Origin: Sphingomonas daechungensis
GTDB taxonomy: Bacteria > Pseudomonadota > Alphaproteobacteria > Sphingomonadales > Sphingomonadaceae
Direction: 5' to 3'
Length of the DNA: 64,000 nucleotides
Assembly: GCF_014489495.1 (NCBI RefSeq)
Contig: NZ_CP060780.1
Span: 1,685,001 to 1,749,000 of the forward strand
Part shown: in pieces, positions 18,353 to 27,478 of the stretch
Layout: each line of letters starts with the position of its first letter
How positions within the stretch are numbered: position 1 is the stretch's first letter
Translations under genes and position numbers: made by a program
Notes under the pieces: generated by a model
Database searches by the model: none
The model's input: the letters and a program-made list of their open reading frames with translations, nothing else
Told to the model about the DNA's origin: nothing

Positions 18353-18933
18353 GCGAATTCCTCGACGCCATCCGGGCTGGCGAAGCCGTGGAGGGGGATG
18401 TCCCATGGATCGGAGGGAATGGCTGCTTCCAGGCGCTGCATGGCCCATCCGACGCCAATAAGCTTCGCACCCGTTTTCTTCAGGTGGCCGAGAGCGCGGT
18501 CATAATGGCCCTTGCCGCGACCCAGGCGGGTCCCACGACCATCGATCGCGATCAGCGGCACCAGGATCAGGTCCGGCTCCACAACCGGCGCACGTCGCTT
18601 CGGCTGCAGGAAGCCGAACGGTCCCGGCTCCACGGGGTCTCCGGAGAGGAACCGGAAAGGCTTTGCGGGATCGGAAAAGGCTGGGAAAGCGACGATGCGG
18701 CCCACCGCGCGCGCTTCCTCGATTGCCAGCATCGGGCTGATCTCGCTTCCCATCGGCGAATAGCCGGCGACAACGGCGGCATTGGCGCAGAGCGAGGTCA
18801 GATGCTCGGCAAGCTTCTGTTCGAGAATCGCGCGGTGCCCATCGTCCAGTGTCCGAACGAACGCCTTGCGTGCCTCCAGGGAGGATTTGCGCAGAACATC
18901 TTTCGACAGGTCGAAGGGAAGTGACGGGACCAC
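18349..18933 (-). CDS. fau: 5-formyltetrahydrofolate cyclo-ligase family protein
   Basis: Converts 5-formyl-THF to 5,10-methenyl-THF using ATP in folate one-carbon metabolism. The body from SKDVLRKSSLEARKAFVRTL onward matches the family: VAGYSPMGSEISPM, VAFPAF and the active-site segment LVPLIAIDGRGTRLGRGKGHYDRAL. The C-terminus ends DIPLHGF. The start is uncertain. GTG 18933 is in frame but lies inside the probable 6S RNA 3' end; ATG 18899 would need one inserted base; a CTG precedes SKDVL. About 185-195 residues, normal for the family. The zapA-6S-fau order is widely conserved in proteobacteria. Confidence 0.82.
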   Translation of the reverse strand: MVPSLPFDLSKDVLRKSSLEARKAFVRTLDDGHRAILEQKLAEHLTSLCANAAVVAGYSPMGSEISPMLAIEEARAVGRIVAFPAFSDPAKPFRFLSGDPVEPGPFGFLQPKRRAPVVEPDLILVPLIAIDGRGTRLGRGKGHYDRALGHLKKTGAKLIGVGWAMQRLEAAIPSDPWDIPLHGFASPDGVEEFA

Positions 18934-19080
18934 CGTGGCCGTTTGCCGGAAATCCTCTGACGCCACAAACGTCAGGTGGGAACCATGTGCACCGGACCAG
19001 GATCCGGACAGGGACAGTCCCCTAGGATATTTAATCGCCTCAGGGATTTTCGTGGCTTCGTACCGGGCAGTACCCGTCAA
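18922..19080 (-). ncRNA. ssrS: Probable 6S RNA
   Basis: Gap between zapA and the formyl-THF ligase gene, the standard location of 6S RNA, which binds and sequesters sigma-70 RNA polymerase. The RNA-sense strand can close on itself: GACGGG (19078-19073) pairs with CCCGTC (18928-18923), and AAATCC pairs with GGATTT further in. The upper part has a GGGGACTGTCCC-like segment and a strong CTGACG/CGTCAG hairpin. This gives one long irregular hairpin of about 157 bases, the right size. A well-spaced promoter lies directly upstream. Structure judged by eye only. Confidence 0.65.
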
Positions 19081-19085
19081 GACCA

Positions 19086-19114
19086 AATCTAGGCGCTTGC
19101 CGCTTCGTTCTCAA
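19086..19114 (-). promoter_or_regulatory. Promoter of the probable 6S RNA, inside zapA
   Basis: Minus strand TTGAGA (19114-19109), 17-base spacer, TAGATT (19091-19086). Transcription would start near 19079, exactly where the closing stem of the 6S candidate begins. The boxes lie in the last codons and the stop of zapA. Confidence 0.5.
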
Positions 19115-19412
19115 GTGCCGCTGCGAGCGATTCGAGCCGGTCCGCAACCCGCTCGGCGCGTTCGGCAAGCGCCGGATCGATCGCTGGAGCCGGAGGCGGC
19201 GCAGCGACCTTCCCCTCATCGATCATGTCGTCCGCCAGGAGGAGCGAAGCGAAGAGAAGCTGGCGTGCCTCGGACAAGGTGCCCAGCCCGGACAGCGCCT
19301 CACGGCTCTTGGCGTCCACCAGCGACGCCGCCTTGCGAAGCGAGTCTTCTTCGCCGTCGCGGCAGGCGACACGGTAGCTTCGACCCGCGATGAAGACGTC
19401 GATCTCTGCCAT
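19089..19412 (-). CDS. zapA: Cell division protein ZapA
   Basis: Binds FtsZ and cross-links its filaments in the division ring. The 107-residue protein has the ZapA N-terminal domain (AEIDVFIAGRSYRVACRDGE, SLRKAASLVDAKS) and a C-terminal coiled coil (LAERAERVADRLESLAAALE), interrupted by an Ala/Pro-rich linker. ATG 19412 overlaps the stop of the upstream small gene by one base (TGATG). Intact. Confidence 0.92.
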   Translation of the reverse strand: MAEIDVFIAGRSYRVACRDGEEDSLRKAASLVDAKSREALSGLGTLSEARQLLFASLLLADDMIDEGKVAAPPPAPAIDPALAERAERVADRLESLAAALENEAASA

Positions 19413-19588
19413 CAGGCGTCCTCCGCCAAGCGAATGATCTGGTCGAGCTCAGCGACGGCCTCGCGGACTCGCGCCCGAAGCGCGTCGTCCTTTCCAGTGG
19501 GACGACTCAACTTGGGGACGGACTGCTCGATCCTGGCCAGTGCGCGCTCGACACGATCCAGTGCGGTATTGAGGCGGCTCTCTTCCAT
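19412..19588 (-). CDS. Small coiled-coil protein upstream of zapA
   Basis: A 58-residue ORF, starting MEESRLNTALDRVERALARI and ending LDQIIRLAEDA, almost wholly helical with heptad-like Leu/Ile/Val spacing. It has no stop or frame problem and is coupled to zapA by TGATG. A small coiled-coil gene (often DUF4164) precedes zapA in other alphaproteobacteria, so it may be an equivalent division accessory; this is inference from position. Start ATG 19588. Confidence 0.7.
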   Translation of the reverse strand: MEESRLNTALDRVERALARIEQSVPKLSRPTGKDDALRARVREAVAELDQIIRLAEDA

Positions 19589-19731
19589 CCATTTCCGCTA
19601 CGCAAGAACCGCGATTCCGGCAAGTCACGAGTGGCCGGCTTGAGGCCGCCGAGGTTGACGGTTCACCGCTCACCCGCCAAGGGCCACCGCAATCCGGCAC
19701 GCCGAATCCCGAGCGCGGGCCGACCCCATGG

Positions 19732-21732
19732 ATGGAGCGCGATTTGCAGCCGACTCAACGCCGACTTGCCAATGCCATTCGAGCCTTGGCGATGGACGCG
19801 GTCGAAGCTGCGAACAGCGGTCATCCGGGCATGCCGATGGGCATGGCGGATGCGGCCACCGCGCTCTTCACACGCCATCTGAAGTTCGACGCGTCCGATC
19901 CGCACTGGCCGGACCGCGATCGCTTCATCCTCTCGGCCGGCCATGGCTCGATGCTGATCTACGCGCTGCTGTACCTGACCGGTTACGCGCGGCCGACGAT
20001 CGAGGACATCGAGCACTTCCGCCAGCTGCACAGCCCTACCGCCGGGCATCCGGAGAACTTCGAGCTTCCCGGAGTCGAGGTCACCACGGGTCCGCTTGGG
20101 CAGGGCGTCGCGATGGCCGTCGGGTCGGCGATCGCCGAGCGTCATCTCAATGCCGTCTACGGCGACGAGCTCGTCGATCACTGGACCTACGTGATCGCCG
20201 GCGACGGCTGCCTGATGGAAGGCGTCAACCACGAGGCGACGGGTCTCGCCGGCCACCTCAAGCTCGGCCGCCTGATCGTTCTGTGGGATGACAATGAGAT
20301 TACCATCGACGGCTCGACGGAGCTCTCAAGGAACGAGGACGTCGTCGCGCGGCATCAGGCCGCGGGATGGCACACCACCGAGTGTGATGGTCTCGATGCC
20401 GACGACGTGTCGCGCGCCATCGACGAAGCCAAAGCCGACCCGCGTCCATCGCTGATCCGCTGCAAGACGATCATCGGCTTCGGCGCTCCGCACAAACAGG
20501 GCACGGCCGCAACGCACGGATCGGCGCTCGGCAAGGACGAGGTCGCTGCAGCGCGTGTGGAGCTGGATTGGGAACTTCCGGCATTCGAAGTTCCCGAGGA
20601 CGTGCTCAGCACGTGGCGTGAGGCCGGACGAAAGGGTGCATCGGCCAAGGCAGAGTGGGAAAAGCGCCTCGGAGCGAGTGGCAGGAAGGACGAGTTCGTC
20701 AGCCGCACGGCCAACAAGGCCGACGACAGTTGGCTCAAGCCCTATGTCGACAGCTTGATCGCCAACCCGCCGACGGTCGCCACCCGCAAGGCGTCGGAAA
20801 TGGCGCTCGAAGCGATCAATCCGGTGGTCACCGCGACGATCGGCGGGTCCGCCGACCTCACCGGCTCCAACAACACCAAGACCAAGGCGCTCGAGCCGCT
20901 TACCGCCGACAATTACGGCGGCCGCTACATCTACTACGGCATCCGCGAGTTTGGCATGGCCGCGGCAATGAACGGCATGGCGCTGCATGGCGGCGTGATC
21001 CCATACGGCGGCACCTTCCTTGTGTTCACCGACTACGCCCGCCCGGCGATCCGCCTCTCGGCGCTGCAGCAGGCCAAGGTCATTTACGTGATGACCCACG
21101 ATAGCATTGGCCTTGGCGAGGACGGCCCGACCCACCAGCCGATCGAGCACCTCCAGAGCTTGCGCGCGATGCCGGGCCTGAACGTCTTTCGACCCGCTGA
21201 TGCGGTCGAGACTGCCGAATGCTGGGCGCTGGCGCTGGAGACCAAGGAGCCGAGCGTCCTCGCTCTGACCCGCCAGAACCTGCGTCCGGTCCGTACCGTA
21301 GCCGTCGAGGGCAATCTCTGCGCGCGCGGCGCCTATCGTCTCAAGGCGGCCGGCAATGCCCGCAAGGTCATCATCATCGCCACCGGCTCCGAGGTCGAGA
21401 TCGCTCTGGACACCGCGGAACGTCTTGAAGGGCAGGGCATCGGCACCGATGTGGTCTCCATGCCGTCCACCGAGCTTTTCGACGCGCAGACCGCCGAGTA
21501 TCGCGAGGACATTCTGCCGGACGTTTCCAATCGCGAAATCCTCCGCGTCTCGATCGAGGCGGGCACGACCTTCGGCTGGGAGCGCTACACTGGTCTTCAC
21601 GGCTTGCGCATCGGCATTGACCGCTTCGGCGTCTCGGCTCCGGCGAAGGACGCATACGAATTCTTCGGGCTAACCCCAGAGGCAATCGCCACAAGGGTGC
21701 TCAACCACATGAATCAAAGAGGCATCCAATGA
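19732..21732 (+). CDS. tkt: Transketolase
   Basis: Thiamine-diphosphate enzyme moving two-carbon units between sugar phosphates in the pentose phosphate pathway. The 666-residue protein is intact and of typical length. Thiamine-diphosphate and metal contacts are present: [21 protein letters not shown], the GDGCLMEG ... [10 protein letters not shown] motif, and the pyrimidine-domain [32 protein letters not shown] and [13 protein letters not shown] follow. ATG 19732. The stop overlaps the gap start as ATGA. It opens a rightward sugar-phosphate cluster tkt-gap-pgk-oxygenase-fba-thiE. Confidence 0.97.
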   Translation: MERDLQPTQRRLANAIRALAMDAVEAANSGHPGMPMGMADAATALFTRHLKFDASDPHWPDRDRFILSAGHGSMLIYALLYLTGYARPTIEDIEHFRQLHSPTAGHPENFELPGVEVTTGPLGQGVAMAVGSAIAERHLNAVYGDELVDHWTYVIAGDGCLMEGVNHEATGLAGHLKLGRLIVLWDDNEITIDGSTELSRNEDVVARHQAAGWHTTECDGLDADDVSRAIDEAKADPRPSLIRCKTIIGFGAPHKQGTAATHGSALGKDEVAAARVELDWELPAFEVPEDVLSTWREAGRKGASAKAEWEKRLGASGRKDEFVSRTANKADDSWLKPYVDSLIANPPTVATRKASEMALEAINPVVTATIGGSADLTGSNNTKTKALEPLTADNYGGRYIYYGIREFGMAAAMNGMALHGGVIPYGGTFLVFTDYARPAIRLSALQQAKVIYVMTHDSIGLGEDGPTHQPIEHLQSLRAMPGLNVFRPADAVETAECWALALETKEPSVLALTRQNLRPVRTVAVEGNLCARGAYRLKAAGNARKVIIIATGSEVEIALDTAERLEGQGIGTDVVSMPSTELFDAQTAEYREDILPDVSNREILRVSIEAGTTFGWERYTGLHGLRIGIDRFGVSAPAKDAYEFFGLTPEAIATRVLNHMNQRGIQ

Positions 21733-22736
21733 CGAAAGTTGCAATCAACGGATTCGGACGCATCGGGCGCCTGGTGGCTCGCGCGATCCTGGAACGCCCC
21801 GATAGCGGTCTCGAGCTGGTCGCCATCAACGACCTCGCCGATGCGAAGGCCAACGCCTGGCTGTTCAAGCGCGACAGCGTTCACGGCGTCTTCCCGGGCG
21901 AAGTCACGACCGATGGCAACGACATCATCGTCAACGGCAAGCGTATTCACGTCACCGCCGAGCGCGACCCGGCGAACCTTCCGCACGCCGCCAACGGCGT
22001 CGATATTGCGTTGGAGTGCACCGGCTTCTTCACCGACCGCGCAGGCGGCGAAAAGCATCTCGCGGCGGGCGCCAAGCGCGTTCTCATCTCGGCTCCGGCG
22101 AAGGGCGCCGACCTGACCGTCGTCTATGGCGTCAACGACGACAAGCTCACGCCTGAGCACAAGATCGTCTCCAACGCCTCCTGCACGACCAACTGCCTCG
22201 CGCCGGTCGCCAAGGTCATGAACGACACGATTGGCATCGAGCGCGGCCTGATGACGACGATCCACGCTTACACCAACGACCAGAAGATTCTCGACCAGAT
22301 CCACTCGGACCTGCGTCGCGCGCGCGCTGCGGCGATGTCGATCATCCCGACGACCACCGGCGCGGCCCGTGCGGTGGGCGAGGTACTTCCGGAACTGAAG
22401 GGCAAGCTCGACGGCTCCGCGGTCCGCGTTCCGGTGCCGAACGTCAGCCTTGTCGACCTGACCTTCACGCCGAAGCGCGACACGACGCTTGAAGAGGTCA
22501 ACGGCGCGCTCAAGGCCGCCAGCGAGAGCGGCCGCCTCAAGGGCATCCTCGCCTACACCGACGAGCCGCTCGTCTCGATCGACCTCAACCACAATTCGGC
22601 AAGCTCGACCGTCGACAGTCTCGAAACGGCCGTTCTCGAAGGCAAGCTCGTCCGCGTTGTCAGCTGGTACGATAACGAGTGGGGCTTCTCGAACCGCATG
22701 GTCGACACCGCCACGGCGATGGCCAAGCTCGGCTAA
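21729..22736 (+). CDS. gap: Glyceraldehyde-3-phosphate dehydrogenase, type I
   Basis: Oxidises glyceraldehyde-3-phosphate to 1,3-bisphosphoglycerate with NAD(P). The 335-residue protein is intact. Rossmann start [16 protein letters not shown], catalytic Cys in [16 protein letters not shown], the catalytic His in [10 protein letters not shown], and the substrate-binding [18 protein letters not shown] are all present. ATG 21729 overlaps the tkt stop (ATGA). The next gene, pgk, follows after 116 bases containing a small hairpin. Confidence 0.97.
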   Translation: MTKVAINGFGRIGRLVARAILERPDSGLELVAINDLADAKANAWLFKRDSVHGVFPGEVTTDGNDIIVNGKRIHVTAERDPANLPHAANGVDIALECTGFFTDRAGGEKHLAAGAKRVLISAPAKGADLTVVYGVNDDKLTPEHKIVSNASCTTNCLAPVAKVMNDTIGIERGLMTTIHAYTNDQKILDQIHSDLRRARAAAMSIIPTTTGAARAVGEVLPELKGKLDGSAVRVPVPNVSLVDLTFTPKRDTTLEEVNGALKAASESGRLKGILAYTDEPLVSIDLNHNSASSTVDSLETAVLEGKLVRVVSWYDNEWGFSNRMVDTATAMAKLG

Positions 22737-22742
22737 GGACTG

Positions 22743-22758
22743 TCCTACAGGCGTAGGA
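22743..22758 (+). other. Short perfect hairpin in the gap-pgk gap
   Basis: TCCTAC-AGGC-GTAGGA: a six-base-pair stem with a four-base loop, seven bases after the gap stop. No T-run follows, so it is not a classical terminator. It could be a processing or stabilising element between gap and pgk messages; this is a guess. Confidence 0.3.
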
Positions 22759-22852
22759 TCGAACTATGGCTGATTGATGAGCGGTGCGATGGGCCCCAAA
22801 GCCCGGAAACTAGGCTCGTCAGTGTGAACATTGGGAACATTCGGGCTGATTC

Positions 22853-24054
22853 ATGAGCGCTTTCAAGACCCTCGACGATCTTCCTGAAAACCTGAATGGC
22901 AAGCGCGTTCTGGTGCGCGTCGACCTGAACGTACCCATGCAGGATGGCTCGGTCAGCGATGACACGCGCCTCCGTGCTGTCGTTCCGACGATCGCCGAGC
23001 TGTCGGATCGGGGCGCAATCGTCCTGCTTCTGTCGCACTTCGGGCGTCCGAAGGGTCAGAACCGGCCCGACATGTCGACGGCACTGCTGGTGAAGCCGCT
23101 GTGGGAGCTAACCGGGCGTTCGGTCCGCTTCATCGAGGATTGTCAGGGACCGGAAGCGCAGCGCGCGATTTCTACGATGCTGCCCGGCAATATCGGCATC
23201 CTGGAGAATACCCGGTTTCACGCGGGCGAAGAGAAGAACGATCCGGAGCTGGCCAAGGGCATGGCGGCCCTTGGAGACTATTACGTCAACGATGCGTTCT
23301 CTGCCGCCCATCGTGCGCATGCCTCTACCGAGGGGGTGGCGCACCTCCTGCCGAGCTTTGCTGGACGGGCGATGGAGGCCGAACTCAAGGCCCTGCAGCA
23401 GGCGCTTGGCTCGCCTGAGCGACCGGTCGCGGCTGTTGTCGGTGGAGCCAAGGTCTCGACGAAGCTTGCGGTGCTCGGCCACCTTGTCGGCAAGGTCGAT
23501 CATTTGATCATCGGCGGAGGCATGGCCAACACCTTCCTTGCCGCACGCGGCGTCGATGTCGGCAAGTCGCTTTGCGAGCATGATCTGACCGGCGAGGCCA
23601 ATGCGATATTTGATCGCGCCGACGAGGCCGGCTGCACGATCCATCTTCCATACGATGTGGTTGTCGCGAAGGAGTTCGCCCGGAACCCGCCGAGCCTGCG
23701 CACATGCAACGTGCACGAGGTCCAGGCCGACGAGATGATCCTCGACGTCGGACCGGCGGCGGTGGAAGCTCTCGCGGACGCTCTCAAGACCTGCCGCACA
23801 TTGGTTTGGAACGGCCCGCTTGGAGCATTCGAAACGCCGCCGTTCGACACCGCAACAGTCGCTCTCGCCAAGACCGCGGCGGCGCTCACCAAGGACGGTG
23901 CCCTGGTGTCCGTCGCGGGAGGCGGCGACACGGTGGCCGCGCTCAATCATGCCGGCGTGACGCAGGATTTCACCTTCGTCTCGACCGCAGGCGGTGCGTT
24001 CCTCGAATGGATGGAGGGCCGAACCCTCCCGGCGTGGCCGCGCTGGAGCAATGA
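22853..24054 (+). CDS. pgk: Phosphoglycerate kinase (frame break near the 3' end)
   Basis: Transfers phosphate from 1,3-bisphosphoglycerate to ADP. Corrected length 400 residues, typical. Signature [15 protein letters not shown], then [50 protein letters not shown] and the ATP-loop [11 protein letters not shown]. The last codons slip at CCC 24028-24030. As read, the frame runs on to 24100. With one C added the protein ends [12 protein letters not shown] at 24054, overlapping the next gene as ATGA. That coupling supports the corrected end. Confidence 0.93.
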
Positions 24055-24658
24055 GCGCCAAGCTTCTGCATTTCTTTCCGACGCCGGTCATCGTCGATGA
24101 AGTCGGCGATGCAGAAGCGCTCAATCGTGAGCTGGAACCGCTCATTCTCGAACAGCACAAGCGGGATTCCGGACTGAAGCTGTCAAATCGCGGGGTTGGC
24201 AGTCGAAGCGCGACTTCCCGCGCTGGTCGGGTACCGCCGGGCGGCGCCTGCTCGATCATGCGTCCGCCGTGGCCAGCGCTCACACGGGCCATCGTCCCGA
24301 TCGTCCGCCTCCGCAGTGGACCATCGACATCTGGGCGAACGTGAACACGTCCGGAGCCTTCAACATGCCGCACGTTCACGGCGGTAGTTACTGGTCCTGC
24401 GTATACTACGTTCGCGCGGGCGAAGGAGAGGGCGGGCAGCTCGTCCTTCACGATCCGCGCATGCCGGCCTTGAGGATGCATGCGCCGGGCTTGCGCTTTC
24501 GGGATAGCGGGCCTGATGTCCGCACCGAAATCGAACCGAAGAGCGGGCTGATGGTCCTGTTTCCGGCCTGGCTGCTCCACAGTGTGGAGCCCTGGTTCGG
24601 GGAGGGAAACCGGATTTCCGTTGCAATGAACATCCGCGCGGCACTAGCGCGGCGCTAA
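24051..24658 (+). CDS. Putative 2OG-Fe(II) oxygenase (one frame break)
   Basis: Corrected length 202 residues. The start [20 protein letters not shown] and the core [20 protein letters not shown] followed by [12 protein letters not shown] match the 'putative 2-oxoglutarate-Fe(II) oxygenase' family (TIGR02466-like). The pattern ends with a second His in LLHSVEPW, so the metal triad looks present. The frame slips at GGGG 24192-24195; adding G gives [19 protein letters not shown] 24051 overlaps the corrected pgk stop. The fba gene follows within 20 bases, so it sits inside the glycolytic operon. Substrate unknown. Confidence 0.8.
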
Positions 24659-24676
24659 CGAAGAATGGGGATGACA

Positions 24677-25576
24677 ATGCCGAACCACGACATGCTGACG
24701 AAGGTGAAGAGCGCCAACGGCTTCATCGCGGCCCTCGACCAGAGCGGCGGATCGACGCCGGGCGCGCTCAAGGGCTACGGCTACAAGGGCGACGAGTGGT
24801 CGTCGGATGCCGAGATGTACGATCTCGTTCACAAGATGCGGGTGCGGATCATCTCCTCTCCGGTCTTCAACGGCGACAAGGTTCTCGGCGCGATCCTGTT
24901 CGAGCGAACCATGGACGGGGAGGCCAATGGCCAGCCGGTTCCAGCCTACCTTTGGAGCAAGGGCGTCGTTCCGTTCCTCAAGATCGACAAGGGGCTCGCC
25001 GATGAGGCCAACGGCGTCCAGCTGATGAAGCCGAACCCCGATCTCGACCAGCTTCTGGAGCGTGCGGTCCAGAAGGGCATTTTCGGAACCAAGGAGCGCT
25101 CGGTCGTCCATCTCGCCAACCCGCAGGGCATTGCAGACGTCGTCGCCCAGCAATTCGAGGTCGGCAAGCAGGTGCTCAGCCACGGGCTGGTGCCGATCAT
25201 CGAGCCAGAAGTGAATATCAAGAGCGCCGAGCGGGCCGAAGCGGACGTTCTGCTTCGCGACGAAATCCTGAAGCATCTCGATCAGCTTTCGGAAGGCAGC
25301 GAAGTCATGCTCAAGCTGTCGATCCCAGCCGTGCCCGGGACGTTCGATGCATTGGTCAATCATCCGCGCGTGCTGCGCGTCGTTGCTTTGTCCGGCGGCT
25401 TTTCCCGAACCGACGCCTGCCGCGAGCTTGCGAAGAATCCAGGCATGATCGCCAGCTTCTCGCGCGCCCTGCTCGAAAGCCTTCGCCACGATACGAGCGA
25501 AGCCGACTTCGATCGTGAGCTCGGTGAAGCGATCGACGAAATCTACGAGGCATCGACCGACAAGGTTGCCGCTTAA
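24677..25576 (+). CDS. fba: Fructose-bisphosphate aldolase, class I
   Basis: Schiff-base aldolase of glycolysis and gluconeogenesis. About 299 residues, intact. Motifs: SANGFIAALDQSGGSTPGAL near the start, FLKIDKGL, GLVPIIEPEVNI and VMLKLSIPAVPG (the Lys that forms the Schiff base lies in this last strand), then VALSGGFSRTDACREL. Three in-frame ATGs occur at 24665, 24671 and 24677; I chose 24677 because GGGG at 24667-24670 is well placed as Shine-Dalgarno. Using a class I rather than class II enzyme is usual for sphingomonads. Confidence 0.93.
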   Translation: MPNHDMLTKVKSANGFIAALDQSGGSTPGALKGYGYKGDEWSSDAEMYDLVHKMRVRIISSPVFNGDKVLGAILFERTMDGEANGQPVPAYLWSKGVVPFLKIDKGLADEANGVQLMKPNPDLDQLLERAVQKGIFGTKERSVVHLANPQGIADVVAQQFEVGKQVLSHGLVPIIEPEVNIKSAERAEADVLLRDEILKHLDQLSEGSEVMLKLSIPAVPGTFDALVNHPRVLRVVALSGGFSRTDACRELAKNPGMIASFSRALLESLRHDTSEADFDRELGEAIDEIYEASTDKVAA

Positions 25577-25578
25577 CG

Positions 25579-26250
25579 GTGGAGGACGATTTCGATCCGG
25601 CAGACTTTCCGCCGCCGCGGCGGACGGAGGCCTGCCGCCTCTACCTGATCTCGCCTCAAGACGTTGGCGGCGGTTTCGCTGACCGGCTGAAGGCCGCCTG
25701 CGACACGGGTGAAGTCGCCGCGTTTCAGCTTCGCGTGAAGGATGTCGGTGAGCACGAGCTCGCCCGGTGGGCGGACCCGCTGCAGAGGATCTGCGCCGAC
25801 GCCGGCACTGCGTTCATCGTCAACGACAGCATCGGCCTGGCCAAGCGCCTTGGCGCCGACGGCGTGCACCTTGGCCAGGGCGATGGGGACGTGCGGGAGG
25901 CGCGGGCGGTGCTTGGGCCGGGCGCGCAGATCGGCGTAACCTGCCACGACAGCCGACACCTTGCAATGAGTGCCGGGGAAGCGGGCGCGGATTACGTGGC
26001 GTTTGGCGCATTCTACCCGACGTTGACGAAGCCATCCTCTTATCGTCCGGACCCTTCGATCCTTAGCTGGTGGTCGTCGGTGTTCGAGATCCCCTGTGTC
26101 GCGATCGGCGGCATCACGCCGCAGAATGCCGAGCCTTTGGTTCGCGCGGGCGCGGACTTCCTCGCTGTTTGCCAGGCCGTGTGGGGTGAGGAGGACGTCG
26201 CGAAGGTCGTCACGGAATTCGCGAAGCTGTTTGAACAGACATTGATCTGA
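25579..26250 (+). CDS. thiE: Thiamine-phosphate synthase
   Basis: Joins the pyrimidine and thiazole phosphate moieties of thiamine. The 223-residue protein is intact. TIM-barrel motifs VAAFQLRVKD, FIVNDSIGLAKRLGADGVHL with GQGD, IGVTCHDSRH, ADYVAFGAFYPTLTKP and VAIGGITPQNA are all present. GTG 25579 starts two bases after the fba stop. Making a thiamine step in this operon fits the thiamine-diphosphate enzyme transketolase at its head, but this link is inference. Confidence 0.92.
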   Translation: MEDDFDPADFPPPRRTEACRLYLISPQDVGGGFADRLKAACDTGEVAAFQLRVKDVGEHELARWADPLQRICADAGTAFIVNDSIGLAKRLGADGVHLGQGDGDVREARAVLGPGAQIGVTCHDSRHLAMSAGEAGADYVAFGAFYPTLTKPSSYRPDPSILSWWSSVFEIPCVAIGGITPQNAEPLVRAGADFLAVCQAVWGEEDVAKVVTEFAKLFEQTLI

Positions 26251-26395
26251 CGGCGGCGGGAAACTGCCGATAACCGCCCGAACTGTATCCCAAACGACAC
26301 AAGCTGAAAGCGAATCCCCCAACAGCCGCGGAACGCTGCAACTTCGCCGCTGCTGACCGGTTGGAGGCCGCGACAAGCAAGCAAGGGAAATCTCA

Positions 26396-27415
26396 ATGCG
26401 TAACTATCTGCTCGCCGCCGCCGCGGCGGCTGCAATCGCGTCTCCGGCAGCCGCGCGGGACAACGCCGGATACGTCGGTATCGAAGGCGGTGTCCTGTTC
26501 CCGAAGGATCAGGATGCTGACCTGTTGGTGGATTATACGACCACCCAAACCGTGGCGACGACGCCGACGATCATCGGTCCGGCGGACGCCACCTACAACA
26601 ACACCTTCGGCCTCGATTACAAGCGCGGCTACGATCTGGACGTCATCGGCGGCTACGACTTCGGCATGTTCCGGCTCGAGGGCGAGCTTGGTTACAAGCG
26701 TTCAAAGATCGACGGCCTCGAAGTCGACTCCACGGACCTGGCGGCGATCAGCACCGCCCTCAACCGGCCCGACCGCGACGTCGCTCCGGACATCGTCGAT
26801 CCGCTGCCGGCGCTGATCGGCGGCGACATCGATCTCGACAACAGCAGCGTCAAAGTCCTGTCGGGAATGATCAACGCGCTGGTTGATTTCGGCAACGACG
26901 ACGGCCTGTCCTTCTCGGTCGGAGCCGGCGCCGGTCGTGCTCGCGTCAAGGCGCTCGGCGAGAGCGACAGCGCCTGGGCGTTCCAGGGCATTGCCGCGCT
27001 GCGCTACGCGCTCAGCCGGAATATCGATATCGGCCTGAAGTATCGCTACTTCCGCACCGGCAATCTCGATCTTTCCAGCAACGCGGGCTTCGCGCTTGCG
27101 GGCAATCCGGAGACGGTGATCGGCACCGACGCGGCGGGCGCGCCGGTCACGACCGATGTCACGACCAATGCGGTTGGCTTCACCAACTTCGAATCGAAGT
27201 TCCGGTCGCATAGCCTGATGGCCAGCCTGATCTTCAACTTTGGTGGTGCGGAAGCCGCTCCTCCGCCCCCACCGCCGCCTCCACCGGCTCCTCCGCCCCC
27301 TCCGCCGCCGTCGACGCAGACGTGTCCGGATGGAACGGTGATCCTGGCGACCGAGGCTTGCCCAGCTCCGCCCCCTCCGCCTCCGCCGCCGCCACCGGCG
27401 CCAGAGCGCGGCTAA
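26396..27415 (+). CDS. Outer-membrane beta-barrel protein with Pro-rich tail
   Basis: Exported protein of 339 residues. The signal peptide is cut after ASPAAA near residue 20. An OmpA-like eight-strand barrel follows (YVGIEGGVLFP, YDLDVIGGYDFGMFRLEGEL, LSFSVGAGAGRARV, IDIGLKYRYFRTGN, HSLMASLIFNF ending in Phe). After the barrel come two poly-Pro blocks (about residues 284-304 and 322-336) flanking TQTCPDGTVILATEACP. No OmpA peptidoglycan-binding domain follows, although a linker of this kind usually leads to one. Shine-Dalgarno AAGGGA before ATG 26396. A strong terminator follows. Probably an abundant surface protein. Confidence 0.85.
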   Translation: MRNYLLAAAAAAAIASPAAARDNAGYVGIEGGVLFPKDQDADLLVDYTTTQTVATTPTIIGPADATYNNTFGLDYKRGYDLDVIGGYDFGMFRLEGELGYKRSKIDGLEVDSTDLAAISTALNRPDRDVAPDIVDPLPALIGGDIDLDNSSVKVLSGMINALVDFGNDDGLSFSVGAGAGRARVKALGESDSAWAFQGIAALRYALSRNIDIGLKYRYFRTGNLDLSSNAGFALAGNPETVIGTDAAGAPVTTDVTTNAVGFTNFESKFRSHSLMASLIFNFGGAEAAPPPPPPPPPAPPPPPPPSTQTCPDGTVILATEACPAPPPPPPPPPPAPERG

Positions 27416-27439
27416 ACTTTAGCTCCGCTTAAAGGGGAT

Positions 27440-27474
27440 CCTGGGCGAGGCAGCTGCTTCGCCCGGGATTTTTT
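27440..27474 (+). terminator. Rho-independent terminator after the outer-membrane protein gene
   Basis: A 12-pair GC-rich stem (27440-27451 with 27456-27467, loop AGCT) followed by TTTTTT at 27469-27474. It ends 25-59 bases after the stop of the upstream gene and just before the convergent DUF72 gene. Confidence 0.85.
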
Positions 27475-27478
27475 GTGC

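Noticed and set aside
23108..24580. A 490-codon open frame opposite pgk and the oxygenase gene
   Set aside because: Covers two real genes on the other strand and has no coding signature.
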